Origin: Malurus cyaneus samueli
Taxonomy: Eukaryota; Chordata; Aves; Passeriformes; Maluridae
NCBI GenBank assembly: GCA_009741485.1
Contig: CM019236.1
Coordinates: forward strand, 67,507,328 to 67,571,327
Direction: 5' to 3'
DNA length: 64,000 bases
This document shows, piece by piece, positions 36,700 to 48,060 of this stretch. The notes beneath the pieces were generated by a model. It was not told the DNA's origin. It was given only the letters and a program-made list of their open reading frames with translations, and made no database searches. The position numbers were made by a program, and so were the translations under genes. Positions within the stretch are counted from its first letter, which is position 1. Each line of letters opens with the position of its first letter.

Positions 36700-37640
36700 T
36701 GTGGAACACAAAGCGTTGCCTGATGCAGGTGTTCTGTGCCTTGCCTTATTCAGACAGTGAGTTATTACAGAAATTTCCGAGTAGTTTTCATTTCTCATAT
36801 ACATTGGAAGTCAGTTTTCAAAATAGCTTAGTTATTTGAAATATCTTACTTAGTGTGCTCCTAATTTTTCCTCTGGAGCAAGTTGGTTTTGTCCCCCAGA
36901 GGATAAGAAGGTGGCTCTTTACTGACAAGGAAGTGCCACTACTGCTCAGAGCTCTGAAATACCGGGTTCCACAGAGTGCTTGGGTGATATCAAATCCAAG
37001 TCAGCAGATGTCCACTGAACAGCAGCAATAATTCAACTTTGGGGAAAAAAAAAACCTGACAAAACACAAAGATTTGTATCCACAGAAAATGTTCAGAGGT
37101 GATTTAATTTGCAAGAGACACACCATTTGTGATGATATACAGAAAGTTTTTGTATAACCTGAAAGGCAGACTAAATTTGCATGGGCAAGGAGCATTTTTA
37201 AGTTACCCCATGCCCTGTTTACTCAGCCAAAGAGGTTCAGGAGGGGGATGCTGCTGGTTTTACAGCGATCAGAGAGATCACTGACAGAAAGTCAGAGGTC
37301 TGGGTCAGCTCATACCTGAGGTGACCTCGGTGACCCACTGACCCTCCTCCCTCAGCCACAGTGAGCAGATGGACACAGGAACACGGACATGGCCTGGCTG
37401 GTGCCATCCCTAGGGTAGGAATGTACTGGTCAAACCCAGCTTTGATTAATTTTTCGGTACATTTGCAACCTAATTTCTAGGATTTCCTTCAAAATCCTCT
37501 TCAGGTTTTACTGAGGGCAGGAGCCAAAATAAGGTAGATGTGTCAAGTCCTGCCTCTCTCTGTGATCACGCTGGCATCATTCTGGTTAAAAAGTGACCTT
37601 AGGTTTGAATTCCCCCTCTGAAGTCATCAAATCATGGAAT
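36700..37640. repeat. Older diverged copy of the 24290-24800 / 29320-29830 segment
   Basis: Runs parallel to 24290-24800: tacattggaagtcagttttc versus cccattggaagtcggttttc, then ctaatttttcctctggagca versus ttaatttttccactggagga, and ctaggatttccttcaaaatc versus ccaggatttccttcaaaatc. Divergence is moderate, with substitutions, unlike the noisy copy. About 360 bases (37075-37440) are inserted in this copy. Both copies are followed by a minus-strand CR1 at the same place. Confidence 0.8.
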
Positions 37641-37925
37641 TGAAGAGGCATTGAAACATTGAGTCGTAGAATCATGGAGTCATAGAAACATCAAGTCATA
37701 GAAACCTCATAGAATCAGGATGGTTTGGGTTGGAAGGGAGCTTAAAGATCATTCAGTTCCCCTCTGCCTGCCGCTGGCAGTGACATCAGGTAGACCAGGC
37801 TGCTCAAAGCACTCTGCAACATGACCTGTGTTTGCAGAGATGGGGTGTCCACAGCTCCTCTGAAAAGCTGTGCCAATATCTCACCACCCTCATGGCAGAA
37901 AACCTCTTGCTTTCCTCCATCTGCG
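37640..37925 (-). mobile_element. CR1 LINE 3' fragment with expanded terminal repeat
   Basis: Starts with a run of degenerate catagaaat-like units (37655-37720), then ggatggtttgggttggaagg and cagttcccctctgcctgccg. The terminal CR1 octamer has been expanded here compared with the copies at 24800 and 29831. Confidence 0.85.
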
Positions 37926-38790
37926 TTATTCCAGGCTGCGTTAGCAGTGCACTGGAACTGCACAGTTTCGCTGATGGCACCACTTTGCACCCACCCCTCC
38001 CTCCTAAAGAGGATGCACAGATCTGCCACTGCTTAATAGAAAACCCATTTTCCGAGATCCCTGTGCCTGTCCTGCTGAAATGAAAACACCAGGGAAGGAA
38101 ATGTGCTGCTGCGTGACTCGGGGCGAACTTTCGGGCACGCAGGTCCAGCCCTGCCAGCCCCTCTCACCGAGGCTGCCTGCTGCAGGCTGCTGCATGACGT
38201 CCCCACCAGCCTGCGTGTCACCATCGTGATATAATCTCCTTCCGCAGAAATTTAATTAGCACACTGAAAGAGCTGACCTTTCCCAAGATTTTATTTTTCC
38301 CACTATGCTAAAAATATCTCGCCGAATATGTCAATAGTATTCTTCATGTGCAAAGCACTCTGATTGCCTGTTGCAAAAGGGGAGAGGCATTATAAAATTA
38401 TGTTCTTTGTGGCAAATGAGAGACAGAAGGTTTTAAATACCCTTTGAAATGGGCAGCATTATTTGGAATCAAAATTATTATGAATATCTTAGGGGAAAAA
38501 AAAAAGACCATAGGAAACAGCACAGCCTCTTTGTCATGGTGTATTTAACAGCAGGGCTAGTAATCAATACGGCAAGGCATTTTACAAATGAACTTTATTT
38601 CTTAATCCATTGCTCAAAATAAAGGGGAGGGGAAAATTAAACTGATTTGCCAAAGCCCACTCCGCAGGCTGTCCATCCTTCAAGTCCTGTCCACCGGGAC
38701 AGAATTCTGTTTCTTTATCACTTATTAACGTTGCCTTTGCCTCCACTGCAAGAGTAGCAGCTGATGTTGTGCAGTGTGCTCACTGCCCAG

Positions 38791-38850
38791 ATAAATATTA
38801 TTTATATTTTATATAATATATATAAGTAAATATACTATATATATATAGTT
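38791..38850. repeat. (AT)n-rich tract
   Basis: Mostly TATA and ATAT words over 60 bases. Confidence 0.85.
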
Positions 38851-41800
38851 ACCAATACATTACATTATTTTGCTAGAATATGGGCTACTCCATGCAATTT
38901 GCTGGTAATCACATGCCCTTTATGCGATGACCATGTCTATTTCATGTTTTGGATTTGGTCTTAATATCATGTTCGCATGAATTAGTTGATCTTTTACTGG
39001 TATCTCAGATTTCTAGTATTGAATTATTTATAATTAAAAATGTCTTCTTTCAGCATTTTTCTCGTCTGGTTCCATATATTTTTTTTTGTGAAGAAAAAGT
39101 GCAGTCTGCGCTTGTCAGCTGGCAGGGAACCTTCTTATGCCTCCAAGAGGGCTGATTGGAAGTCTTCTGGTCATAAGGCTCGTATCTTCATTGCTTTGAC
39201 ACTTAGTAAACACCTCTCATACAAAGTAAACACACATTTCAAACGGGGAAAATGCTTTTTCTTATTAATTCATGGAAATATTGCTTACATATTAGGCAGT
39301 GTTAGTCTTAAGATACAAAGCTCTGCTCCGAAATTTAGCAAATTTTATTGGTGAAATGAGCCCAGATTTTCTCCTGCAGCCTGTTTTTGAAAACTTTCGC
39401 ATATTATGGCTCTTTCCCAGAAAAGATAGGAAGAGAAAATGGATCCATACTTTCAGGATTATAACTTTTGGTCGAGTGGAAGAACAGTGAATGTCAAAAT
39501 TCTGTGTCATGCCCATGTAAGTTATAGGAGTAACTTAAACCATCTTCACCTTGGCATCATAAAAGTGGCATTGAGCACAGCAGCCTTCCCATTTGTTGGC
39601 AGATATTTATGATGCTTTTTTAAGTTCTTTTGGCATTGCCTAGGGAATCAAACAGCAGCATCTTGACTTTATATCTTACTTATTTTATGGCTCCTTGTTG
39701 CAGAGGATTGGAAATTTGAAAAGCTCTGAGATGCAGAAACAGGCAGTGCTCTTTGTCCAGGGGCAATAAAGGCAGTGTCCCATCTCTTGTGCAGCAGCAA
39801 GCCAAAGGCAGCTTGGGTGGGCAGGGGTGCCACCAGAATCCTTTGGGGATGCTCTCCCTTGCCAGCCTCAGGCTGTGTAGGACCAAAGCCACCACTCAAA
39901 ACCTACCTCCTCCTCCAGGTTTGAGCTTTTCTGAGACAGAGAGGAGTTTTACAAAAAGGCTGCAAAGTGTCTGCCTGCCTGGACTTGCTGCCAGCACTCA
40001 TCCACCCTCTCAGGTTTTACTGACGTGCCCTCAAAGTTGCCATCCTCTTGGCTGTAAGAGAGCTCAGGAAATTAAGCTTTTGTTGTTGTTGTTGCTGCTC
40101 AGTCCCCTTTGCCCCCTGAAGTGTTACAAAATGTTTGTATTTTCATTGCATCCGAAAAAAGGATCACATTTTTCTGATTTTTGTGGCCCTTTCAAGGTTA
40201 CAAAGTGGATCAGAGCAAAGCCATGCAGCAGTACCCAGCAAGTCTTGGTGATATTGCAGCATAAAACTGAATCAGGATTGTAGCAGATATAAAACAAATG
40301 AAGGATTGATTTGCACCTGGAGGATTAATCCATCCTGAAGGATTTGCCCTTCTCTTTATGCAGAACCTGAGATGTTACAGTAGCAGGAAAACACACTATT
40401 TATGTTAATGACAGGGTCATGAAGTGCTAGTTATATCCATAAGCTGTAACACCAAAATTTTTGATCTGCTCTGGATGGGGTAATAGGGAAGAATCTATTT
40501 CTGAAGGCACTCACATTAATCTTGGTCGACTGATAACATTCTTTGGGGCTCAGAGGGGCTGTAAAAGAAAATAAATTCCTGCTCCTTCCATGTGAAGGCA
40601 GGAGTATCCCCATGTTCAACCCTCACCTCACGCTAAGCAGCACTCGGCAGATCCTCAGGAGATGGGTTAAACTCCCCAGCACTGACCTCTTGGTGTGAGA
40701 AAAATGATAGCAGGACCAACAAAATCTGAGAACAGCAGGGTGTTTTTCATGAAATTGTGGGTGCTCATTCAGCATGCAGCTCCAAGCAACAAAGATGCTG
40801 TTAATTTAAAATTAAAATGGGAACTGCTGTAGAATTTACCCTTCAGCGCTTTCCCTGAGGATTGATAGCATCCTGCAGGCTTGAAAGATCTGCAAAAGCA
40901 ATTCATAATAATAACTGTCAGGCATCAGACATCACTTTCGGGGCGGTGCTGCAACTCAAAATGTAGCCCAGCTAAAAATAGAAATGTATGGTTACTCTAG
41001 CAAGGTACACCTGATCATTTATCTCCTGGGCTATTGCTCAAACTTTTGCTTGAAGGCAGAATTTAATACCAGAGTATGCAAAGTAGAGAAAAACCTTCGT
41101 ATGCAGAGAGAGTAAGTGTCAGGTAATGAGGATAAGTGAAGGAGACTGACGCAATGATGATTAGTCATTTTTCAGATTCCCTTTGCATAGTTATTTCTCA
41201 ATAAAATTTTTATTGGCTTATGGAGTGGAAACTTTCACAAACTCTGGGAAAAAAAGATAGTTACAAAATAATATTGGAGTAATCGTCAGAATGTTTAAAG
41301 GATTCACAAGAGGCAGAACTAAGTGGACAGAGCTTGTTGTCCCTTCTATGGTGGCTGATGCCCTGCAGCAGCCTGGCCAGCTGATATTTGTAGATATGTT
41401 TGGTCTTTTGTGTTTTTTTTTTTTTTTGGTGATGGTTTCTTTTGTTGGCTTCTAAGAAGGGTTCTTACTGAGTTGAAAATATATAGTAAATAAGTTTCCT
41501 ATGCAGTTTTATAGACAGTTCAGCCATCTCTGTATATGTCTGGAGTGGATCTGTCTTCTTCTGTTTTTATCATCATTTTACACCTAAAATTATTTTTGTT
41601 TTTCTAGAGTAGACCAGTTGTGCTTCTTTTCTCACACACACCCTTGTCGATAGAACAAAAGATACCTCTTTTTCATCCCACAGGTATCTTTATAATCCTT
41701 GGATGATTTCATCAGCACCAAGAGCCCTCTCCCACTGTGACGCCAGAGCTCCTTTGTCCCTCGTCTCTTATTAAGAAACAATGAGTCACTTTCTGACTCT

Positions 41801-42373
41801 TCCCTGGCACTTGTGCCTACAGAATAATATGAATTAAATATTTATGAAGACTTCTGCATAGTCACAAAGTTGATATGAAGATCAAACATGTAGGAAAAAG
41901 TGGGGTGAGTGCATTCTAATGGCTGTGGTTGTGTAATATCAAGTCGTCCTACTGAAAAAGGGGTCTTCATTAACAAAATAAAACCCCTGATTTAACTCCC
42001 AGTGTCCAAGAAAATGATCAGTAATTCATTCAGATGATCACTGCATTCCCTGGCTTCCCAAAACCACAAAAATCAAGACTTACATTCTCTCAAATAATGA
42101 AGAATTGTTTTCATCCTAAGCCATTTATTAATGGTCAATAAGTTAAATATCATTAAGTCATGTTTGATTTGACTCCCCCAAAAAGCCGTCTGTGAATGCT
42201 GCTTTCCCAAGAAGGTCAATGATGCTTTCACAAGGATTCTTTCACAACAAATCCCCATGGCCCTGGACTGTATACATTCATGGCAGTGCTGACAGGTTGC
42301 CAAAAGAGACTACTGATATTTGCTTGCAAACTACAAAATTCAAAAGGGTTTTAGGTGGTTTTTTTCCCCTTCT

Positions 42374-42441
42374 CTGTTTTGTTTGTTTGTTTGTTTGTTT
42401 TTGTTTGGTTTGTTTTTTGGGTTTTTTGGGTTTTTTTTTGG
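42374..42441. repeat. (GTTT)n and G/T-rich tract
   Basis: Five GTTT units followed by runs of T broken by GG. Confidence 0.9.
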
Positions 42442-43075
42442 TGAGTGGAGGATTCTGCTTTATAGACTTCATTTGCTAGAGAGTACAAAAATTTCTGGAC
42501 CTTCTGGAGACTAATTTTCTTTAGCTATTTTGCTTTATTATAATTGCTCTTGGTTTCCAGGATCTTTGAAGAAATGTATTATCTGTCTGATGCATTATAC
42601 CAGCTCTCCCTGCCAGTATGGATACTAAGTGCACCCTGTATTTCACTTTTAGGATTATTTGTGTGCAATGGATTTTTCTCTTCTTGATAATATTTTTTAT
42701 TTATTTTAACACAAACTACTGATCCTTGTACCTTGTATGAGGTGTGAGTTCATCCAAGATCTTCCGAGAGCACAATTAAGGTTTTTTATCCACTATTTTG
42801 AAGCTCTTTCCCTCTCTCCTCACCCCCCGCACCTGAGGTCCTTATATTTTTCTGCTACTGCGCACTCTGGAGAAAAAATGAAGCATTAAAGGCAAATTAT
42901 GCTTGAACAAGAAGCATTTTTGTTACATGCAGACTGCAAGTTAAGATGTTTTAGAGCAGTTCCCATTTTTCTCTGCAGTTTAATATAACCTTGGTACAAG
43001 ATTTTATTAGAGTAAAACTGAATATCTTCATTTTGCTATTGGACACAAATTCAGTTACACTCAACATGCATAGGG

Positions 43076-43101
43076 TTGATTGATTGATTGATTGATTGAT
43101 G
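43076..43101. repeat. (TTGA)n microsatellite
   Basis: Six perfect TTGA units. Confidence 0.95.
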
Positions 43102-43214
43102 AGCAGGAAATAAAATGAAAAAATTGTCCATTGTTATGGACACCCAATAACTGGCATAGGATTGACTCTCTTGCCTTAATCACTTTCATCAACATAGTCA
43201 GGTGTCTTCCCAAA

Positions 43215-43310
43215 GCAGTGGTAGGGCTGGCAGTACTGCGGGACTGGCTGATCTGGATGATCTTACAGCTCTTTTACAACCTGAATGATTCTTCTGTGTC
43301 TCTGTGATTT
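43215..43310 (+). mobile_element. Short CR1 LINE 3' terminus
   Basis: Has tgatctggatgatcttacag, then ctcttttacaacctgaatga and ttcttctgtgtctctgtgat, a diverged CR1 terminal block with octamer-like repeats. Confidence 0.6.
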
Positions 43311-45537
43311 ATCACTGACACAAGGGCAAAGGCTGCAGTTCAGTACATGCCCTTTATTAACCAGATTATTCACGGCTGGTTTGCTTCCCCTGAAGGGAAA
43401 GGAACAGCTGCTCCTCCAGCATGGGGATCAGAAGAGCCTTGTGTTGCACGTGGCCACATGGGCCTATTCAGGAAGTGTCTGCAATGAAGACGGAGAGAGT
43501 GGAAAAGGAAAAGTTAGCTGCCAGTCCTAACGAAAAACCTCGGAATCCCTGCACTGACTCGCATGTTTATTGTCATTAAAATTAACAGCAGGAAAGGAAT
43601 ATACATGGTTACCTTAATTAATATTAACAGAGGGCAAGGTGGATAAGCTAGCTTTCCTACAAATATGAAATAGAGCAGGCTTTTTTAATTCTTATGAGGA
43701 CCCCAGGTAAAATGTGGGCAGGATGACGCCGGTACTGCTCTTAAACAAACACCAAGGATAGGGACATTTTAGCTTGCTAAGCATGCCTATTGCTTTCTCA
43801 ATATTACATCCATAAAACTCCCATTTGCCTGATGTAGAACATTCATTTCCTCATGGGTTGTCGCCAATTATGGTAAAGGACCAATCAATAAAGCAAAATT
43901 ATGGGATTCATGGATGCTAAAGAGTCACGCATAATTCACAGGCATGCTTAATTCCAGAATGCTGGAAATGAGGCAGACATAAACAAGTCTAACTACCATG
44001 CTCTGCAGATCTTAGGAAAACCAAGCCAAATTTCTGCATTTGGTTAGGATATAGAAAGTGTTGTCCCGATATTTTTAAAGCAATCAGGAGATATGGACAT
44101 GGACAAAGATTTATGGCTCTGATTATCTCCTTGCTTGCTGACGTAAATTAGTCTTCTGGGAAATGAAAGTTATTTCTCAACATGCTCTTAATGGTCTGAG
44201 TCAGAACTGCGGATGATCTCTCTCCTACAGGGGTTCTGTATTAAAAGCAGAGGTGAGAGCTTCCCTTGCAAAGGACAATAGAAGTGGGAACAGAAATATT
44301 TCATGAGTGTGAGCTCATCCTCCAGTGTGTCACAGGCACCACTGCTTAGCAGACAGGGCTCTGGCCATGGAAATGAAGTGTTTACTTTTCCATTTGGATT
44401 GGGTCGATGGATTATTCCAGCCACTGACATTATCTTTGCAAACAAGGAATCACGCCCCAGACAGGCAGTCAGGGTTCTCAAGGTAATGAAAGTTGTTTGT
44501 GCCTGAGATCATCCCTGTGTTCCTGACCCTGTGTCAAGGGGGTGGAATGACTGATTCACTCCCACATCCCTCGTCCTGAATGAATGTAGGGATCCCCCCC
44601 AGCTCTGTACCAGCCCAGGGACCCCCTCACACAGACAGAGGGTGCTAAGGGCAGGGTACCAATTTTGGCAGCCACCACAATACCAGGAAAGAGGGAGCGG
44701 CAAAGCAGGGACAATCCCTTGCCCTGGACAACACTGAGATGTTTCCCTGCTGTTTCTGTTTCTTCACGCTGTAACTAGTATCACTACGGTAAGCAGACCT
44801 GCAGTTCAAACCACACCACCAGGTTCGTATGGCCACCTATAAATTAGCTGAGCTGTAAGGAAAGCCCCTAAAAGGTATTCCGATACGTTTATCTTTTTGC
44901 CAGTGGGATATTTTTATGCATGACACGCTTCCTAGGTAGTTAGAAGAGTATGTAGCCTTGGCCTGAGGAAGAATAGCAAAGGTGGTGGTCAGATGCTGAA
45001 GCAGGAAAGTAATTGCCAGCTGACCCCAGATGTTCCCTTTTCTTGGCAGCTCAAGAACAACTTATTTAAGTAAGAATTGGTGTCAATGTAGTTCCACAAA
45101 CTTCTGTTCCCTTGAAATATCATTGATGGGAGAGCTGAATCGAATTGACATCAGATTTTAAAGTTTTGGCTTAAAACCAGACGACCTGACAGACCATGCT
45201 CCCACTCATTGGTGCCAAGGCAGTGTCTTGGACTTTGGTTCGAGAGATTCCCCAAAGGTAAATCAGCATCCAGCATGTTGTCTCATCTTCATGAGTAGCT
45301 CCCACAAGTCTTGGTAAAGCTGTGATTCCCCCACACTGAGACTCTGCCACAGGCATCACTTTTATGGAGAAGGGCCAACATGTGTGTCATGAATGCATGC
45401 ACATTAATGGAAATTATCCTGATGTTGGGGGCTAGACTTCAACAATGATCTGTGCTTATCAATACTGTGCTCTCAGTGCCTTCAAATGAGTCATTTGCTA
45501 TTCAGATCTTTCCCCTGCACTGCCACTTCTCAGAAGT
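43311..45537. other. Intergenic; no gene seen
   Basis: The AT-rich part about 43560-44060 is repeat-free. No exon or RNA gene recognised. Confidence 0.5.
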
Positions 45538-45830
45538 AGCAAGGACAAGAGAGGAAAAACCCTAAAGTTGCACCAGGGGAGGTTTCGTCTGGATATTTAG
45601 AAAAATTTCTTCACTTAGAAGGGCTGCCAAGTGTAGGAACAGGCTTCCAGGGTGGAGTTACCATCTCTGGAGGGTTTCAAAACATGTAGATGTGGCACTT
45701 AGGGATTTGGGTCACTGGTGGACTTGGCAGTGCTGGGTTAGCAGTCAGACTCAATGATTGTGGATGACTTTTTCAATGTAACCTTCGAGGATCTTTCCAA
45801 CCTAAAGGATTCCATGATTGTATGATTCTC
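45538..45830 (+). mobile_element. CR1 LINE 3' end
   Basis: Contains gttgcaccaggggaggtttc, ggatatttagaaaaatttct, gaagggctgccaagtgtagg, gtagatgtggcacttaggga, ggtggacttggcagtgctgg and a terminal gattccatgattgtatgatt. The order is full and collinear with CR1. Confidence 0.9.
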
Positions 45831-47821
45831 CTGTTTGTTCTCTGCCTTGCAGAGCCTGCCCTGGTAGTGGAAAGAGTGAGGCTCCCAGTATGCTCGCAGA
45901 CTCTGCCCTTGCAGCAATGCTTGAGGGGAATGCTCATGTTCAGCACGTGTTCACACTTAAACAAGCAATTCTCATTTGTGCAATGACTTCATGCATTTTT
46001 TTTTCATAGCAAAATATTTTATTGACTTCACCTGCACTTATTTTCATGCCTTGAAATCCTGCTTGGACTTCTAATATGTTTTCATGCATTTAGACAGCAA
46101 GTTTTCATTTGAACCTGGCAGAAAGTACTGTGTGTTTTAACAGCCTTCCCTGTAAGGAACGGCAACAAATTCAACTCTCTGTGATATTTCTCCTGATAAA
46201 TTATTTATCTCCACTTATTTCTCAGCGTAAAAAAAAAAAAAGGAAAATGTCGATGTGCTTTCCGCTCCACCTACAGAGCCCCTTCAAATAGAGCTCCTCC
46301 TCCTCTTTTCTGCTGAAACTGGTGCAGAACAAACTCACAAAGCTGATCACCCCCACCCTCCAGATGTTTCCTGATGGCATTCACTCGCCCTGCAAGACGG
46401 GAATACTTCCAGGTCACCCAAGTCTTTGCACGACAAGCCCAGTGCATCCTGTTATGGAGCTGGGCCTTGCCATAGTACTGTGTGGTGCTAGGAGAGAGAA
46501 TGAGGCCAAAAATACATGTATGAGTTCTTATTATAGAAATAAAAATTTAAAAAACTGTAATTTTGACTGTTTGTGCTAATGACTTCTATTCTGGAATAAT
46601 TACTTTCTTTTCCTGTATCATTTTTTTCCTTATCTAATATAAATAATGCTGCCTCCTAATCCCCATAAAACATGTGACAAAGCTTTCACAGAGTTTGATG
46701 GACTTGGAGACAGAGCAATTTTAAACAGAGGAGCATTAATTAACTCATTATTCAAATAAGGCAGAAACCCTTCCACCACTGCTGGGAGAGCACTGGGCGC
46801 TGGATGTTCAGCCCCTTCTATGGGCTGGAGACAAAATGTCCAGGCTGTGGCCAAAGCACTGGTCACTCGGTCACTGCTCTTCCCTCTCCTGGGAGAGGCT
46901 GGGAAAGAGAGACAGTTCCAGTGGTTTGTCCATGGTGCTCAGGCACAAATCAGGAAAATTAGTGCTTTTAAAACAACTCAGTCTCTTCTGATCAGGGTCT
47001 GCGAAATGCTGCAGCCCTATTTTCACACACAGATAGTACAGAGAGCACGTCATCTCATGTGGAAGAAGGACTTCCCTAACCTGATTTTTATAGACTTTTC
47101 TCTAAAACAGTAAAAACTGTCTTTCACTACCGTGCCTCAGAGGCAACATTGAGAAAATATCAGCAGAAATGCAGCAGGAATTCCTGATTTTCCCAAAGGC
47201 AATGGGGTGCGAGTTAGAGGTTTCACAGAGCCAGTTTTTCTCGAGGTTTACACTGGGCCATCCTTTCCACGGCAGCAGTGCAATTTGGTTGTTCTCTGTC
47301 AGATTGAGTAGCTGCCTGAGCTGTGTCTGGGAAGAGTGGAAAAGGACAGGGGTGTTTTGGAGATGTTTGCAGCTTGACAAAAGAGCGAATGGGGTTGGAC
47401 AAGCCTGCAGAGATCTGATTGCCGCTTTGCAGAAGATCACGGGAGGTCCGGGGTGATAAAAATCAGTCATGGAAGGGATTATGAAATAGGATTACTGTGA
47501 AGAACTATTTTCTGCAGAGGGAAGAATAAACCTTAAATGAAAGTGGAGTCAAAGGCGAATCAGCAGAAGACCAGCCGAGATGACAGGCAGTACTGGAAGG
47601 TGTATCTCAGTGGTCTGAAGCATGTTAAAATGCCTCCGTGACTTTAGATGCAAAACCCTTTCACCAGATGCAGACAGTATCCTTTTTAAACTATGCTTGG
47701 CCATAGTGAAAATGGGGTTTAGCAAGTCATCTCAGCATGGAGAAATTGAATTTTATTATACCTTTGTCAGGGCTGGATGCAGTTACAGCCAGCAGGAATG
47801 CTCACACTATCTGTATTTACA
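45831..47821. other. Intergenic; no gene seen
   Basis: Unique sequence with an A run at 46229-46240. Open frames on both strands at 46820-47470 overlap each other and carry no recognisable domain. Confidence 0.5.
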
Positions 47822-48060
47822 GAATTACAATCTCAGAATCACCGAATTGCTCAGGTAGGAAAAGCCCTCAAAAATCATCAACTCCAATTGTTAGCACAGC
47901 CAAGCCCACCATGTCCCCAGGTGCCACATACGAACCTTCATGTGCCTACACACAAGATGGAAAGAACAGAATCCACATCACTGCACACTGGGCTTCTCCA
48001 GATCCCTCCAACGCCCACTGAAACCCTGCACTGTGTCTACTTACACCAGAGCCTGGCCCT
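47822..48060 (-). mobile_element. CR1 LINE 3' fragment
   Basis: Starts aatctcagaatcaccgaatt, then gctcaggtaggaaaagccct and agcacagccaagcccaccat: reverse-complemented CR1 end, diverged. Confidence 0.75.

Larger units (their letters stand above)
37926..43070. other. Intergenic; no gene seen
   Basis: Repeat-poor. Blocks at about 38230-38490 and 40850-41240 are AT-balanced, rich in TAATTA-type words and low in repeats, and would be my first candidates for conserved noncoding elements. A 176-codon open frame at 39753-40283 contains a Leu run from a (TTG)n tract and shows no coding features. Confidence 0.5.

Noticed and set aside
39753..40283. 176-codon plus-strand open frame with a Leu run
   Set aside because: The Leu run comes from a (TTG)n tract, and there is no domain, promoter or splice pattern.
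46820..47470. Overlapping open frames on both strands around 46.8-47.5 kb
   Set aside because: No codon or family signal, and no promoter or splice context.
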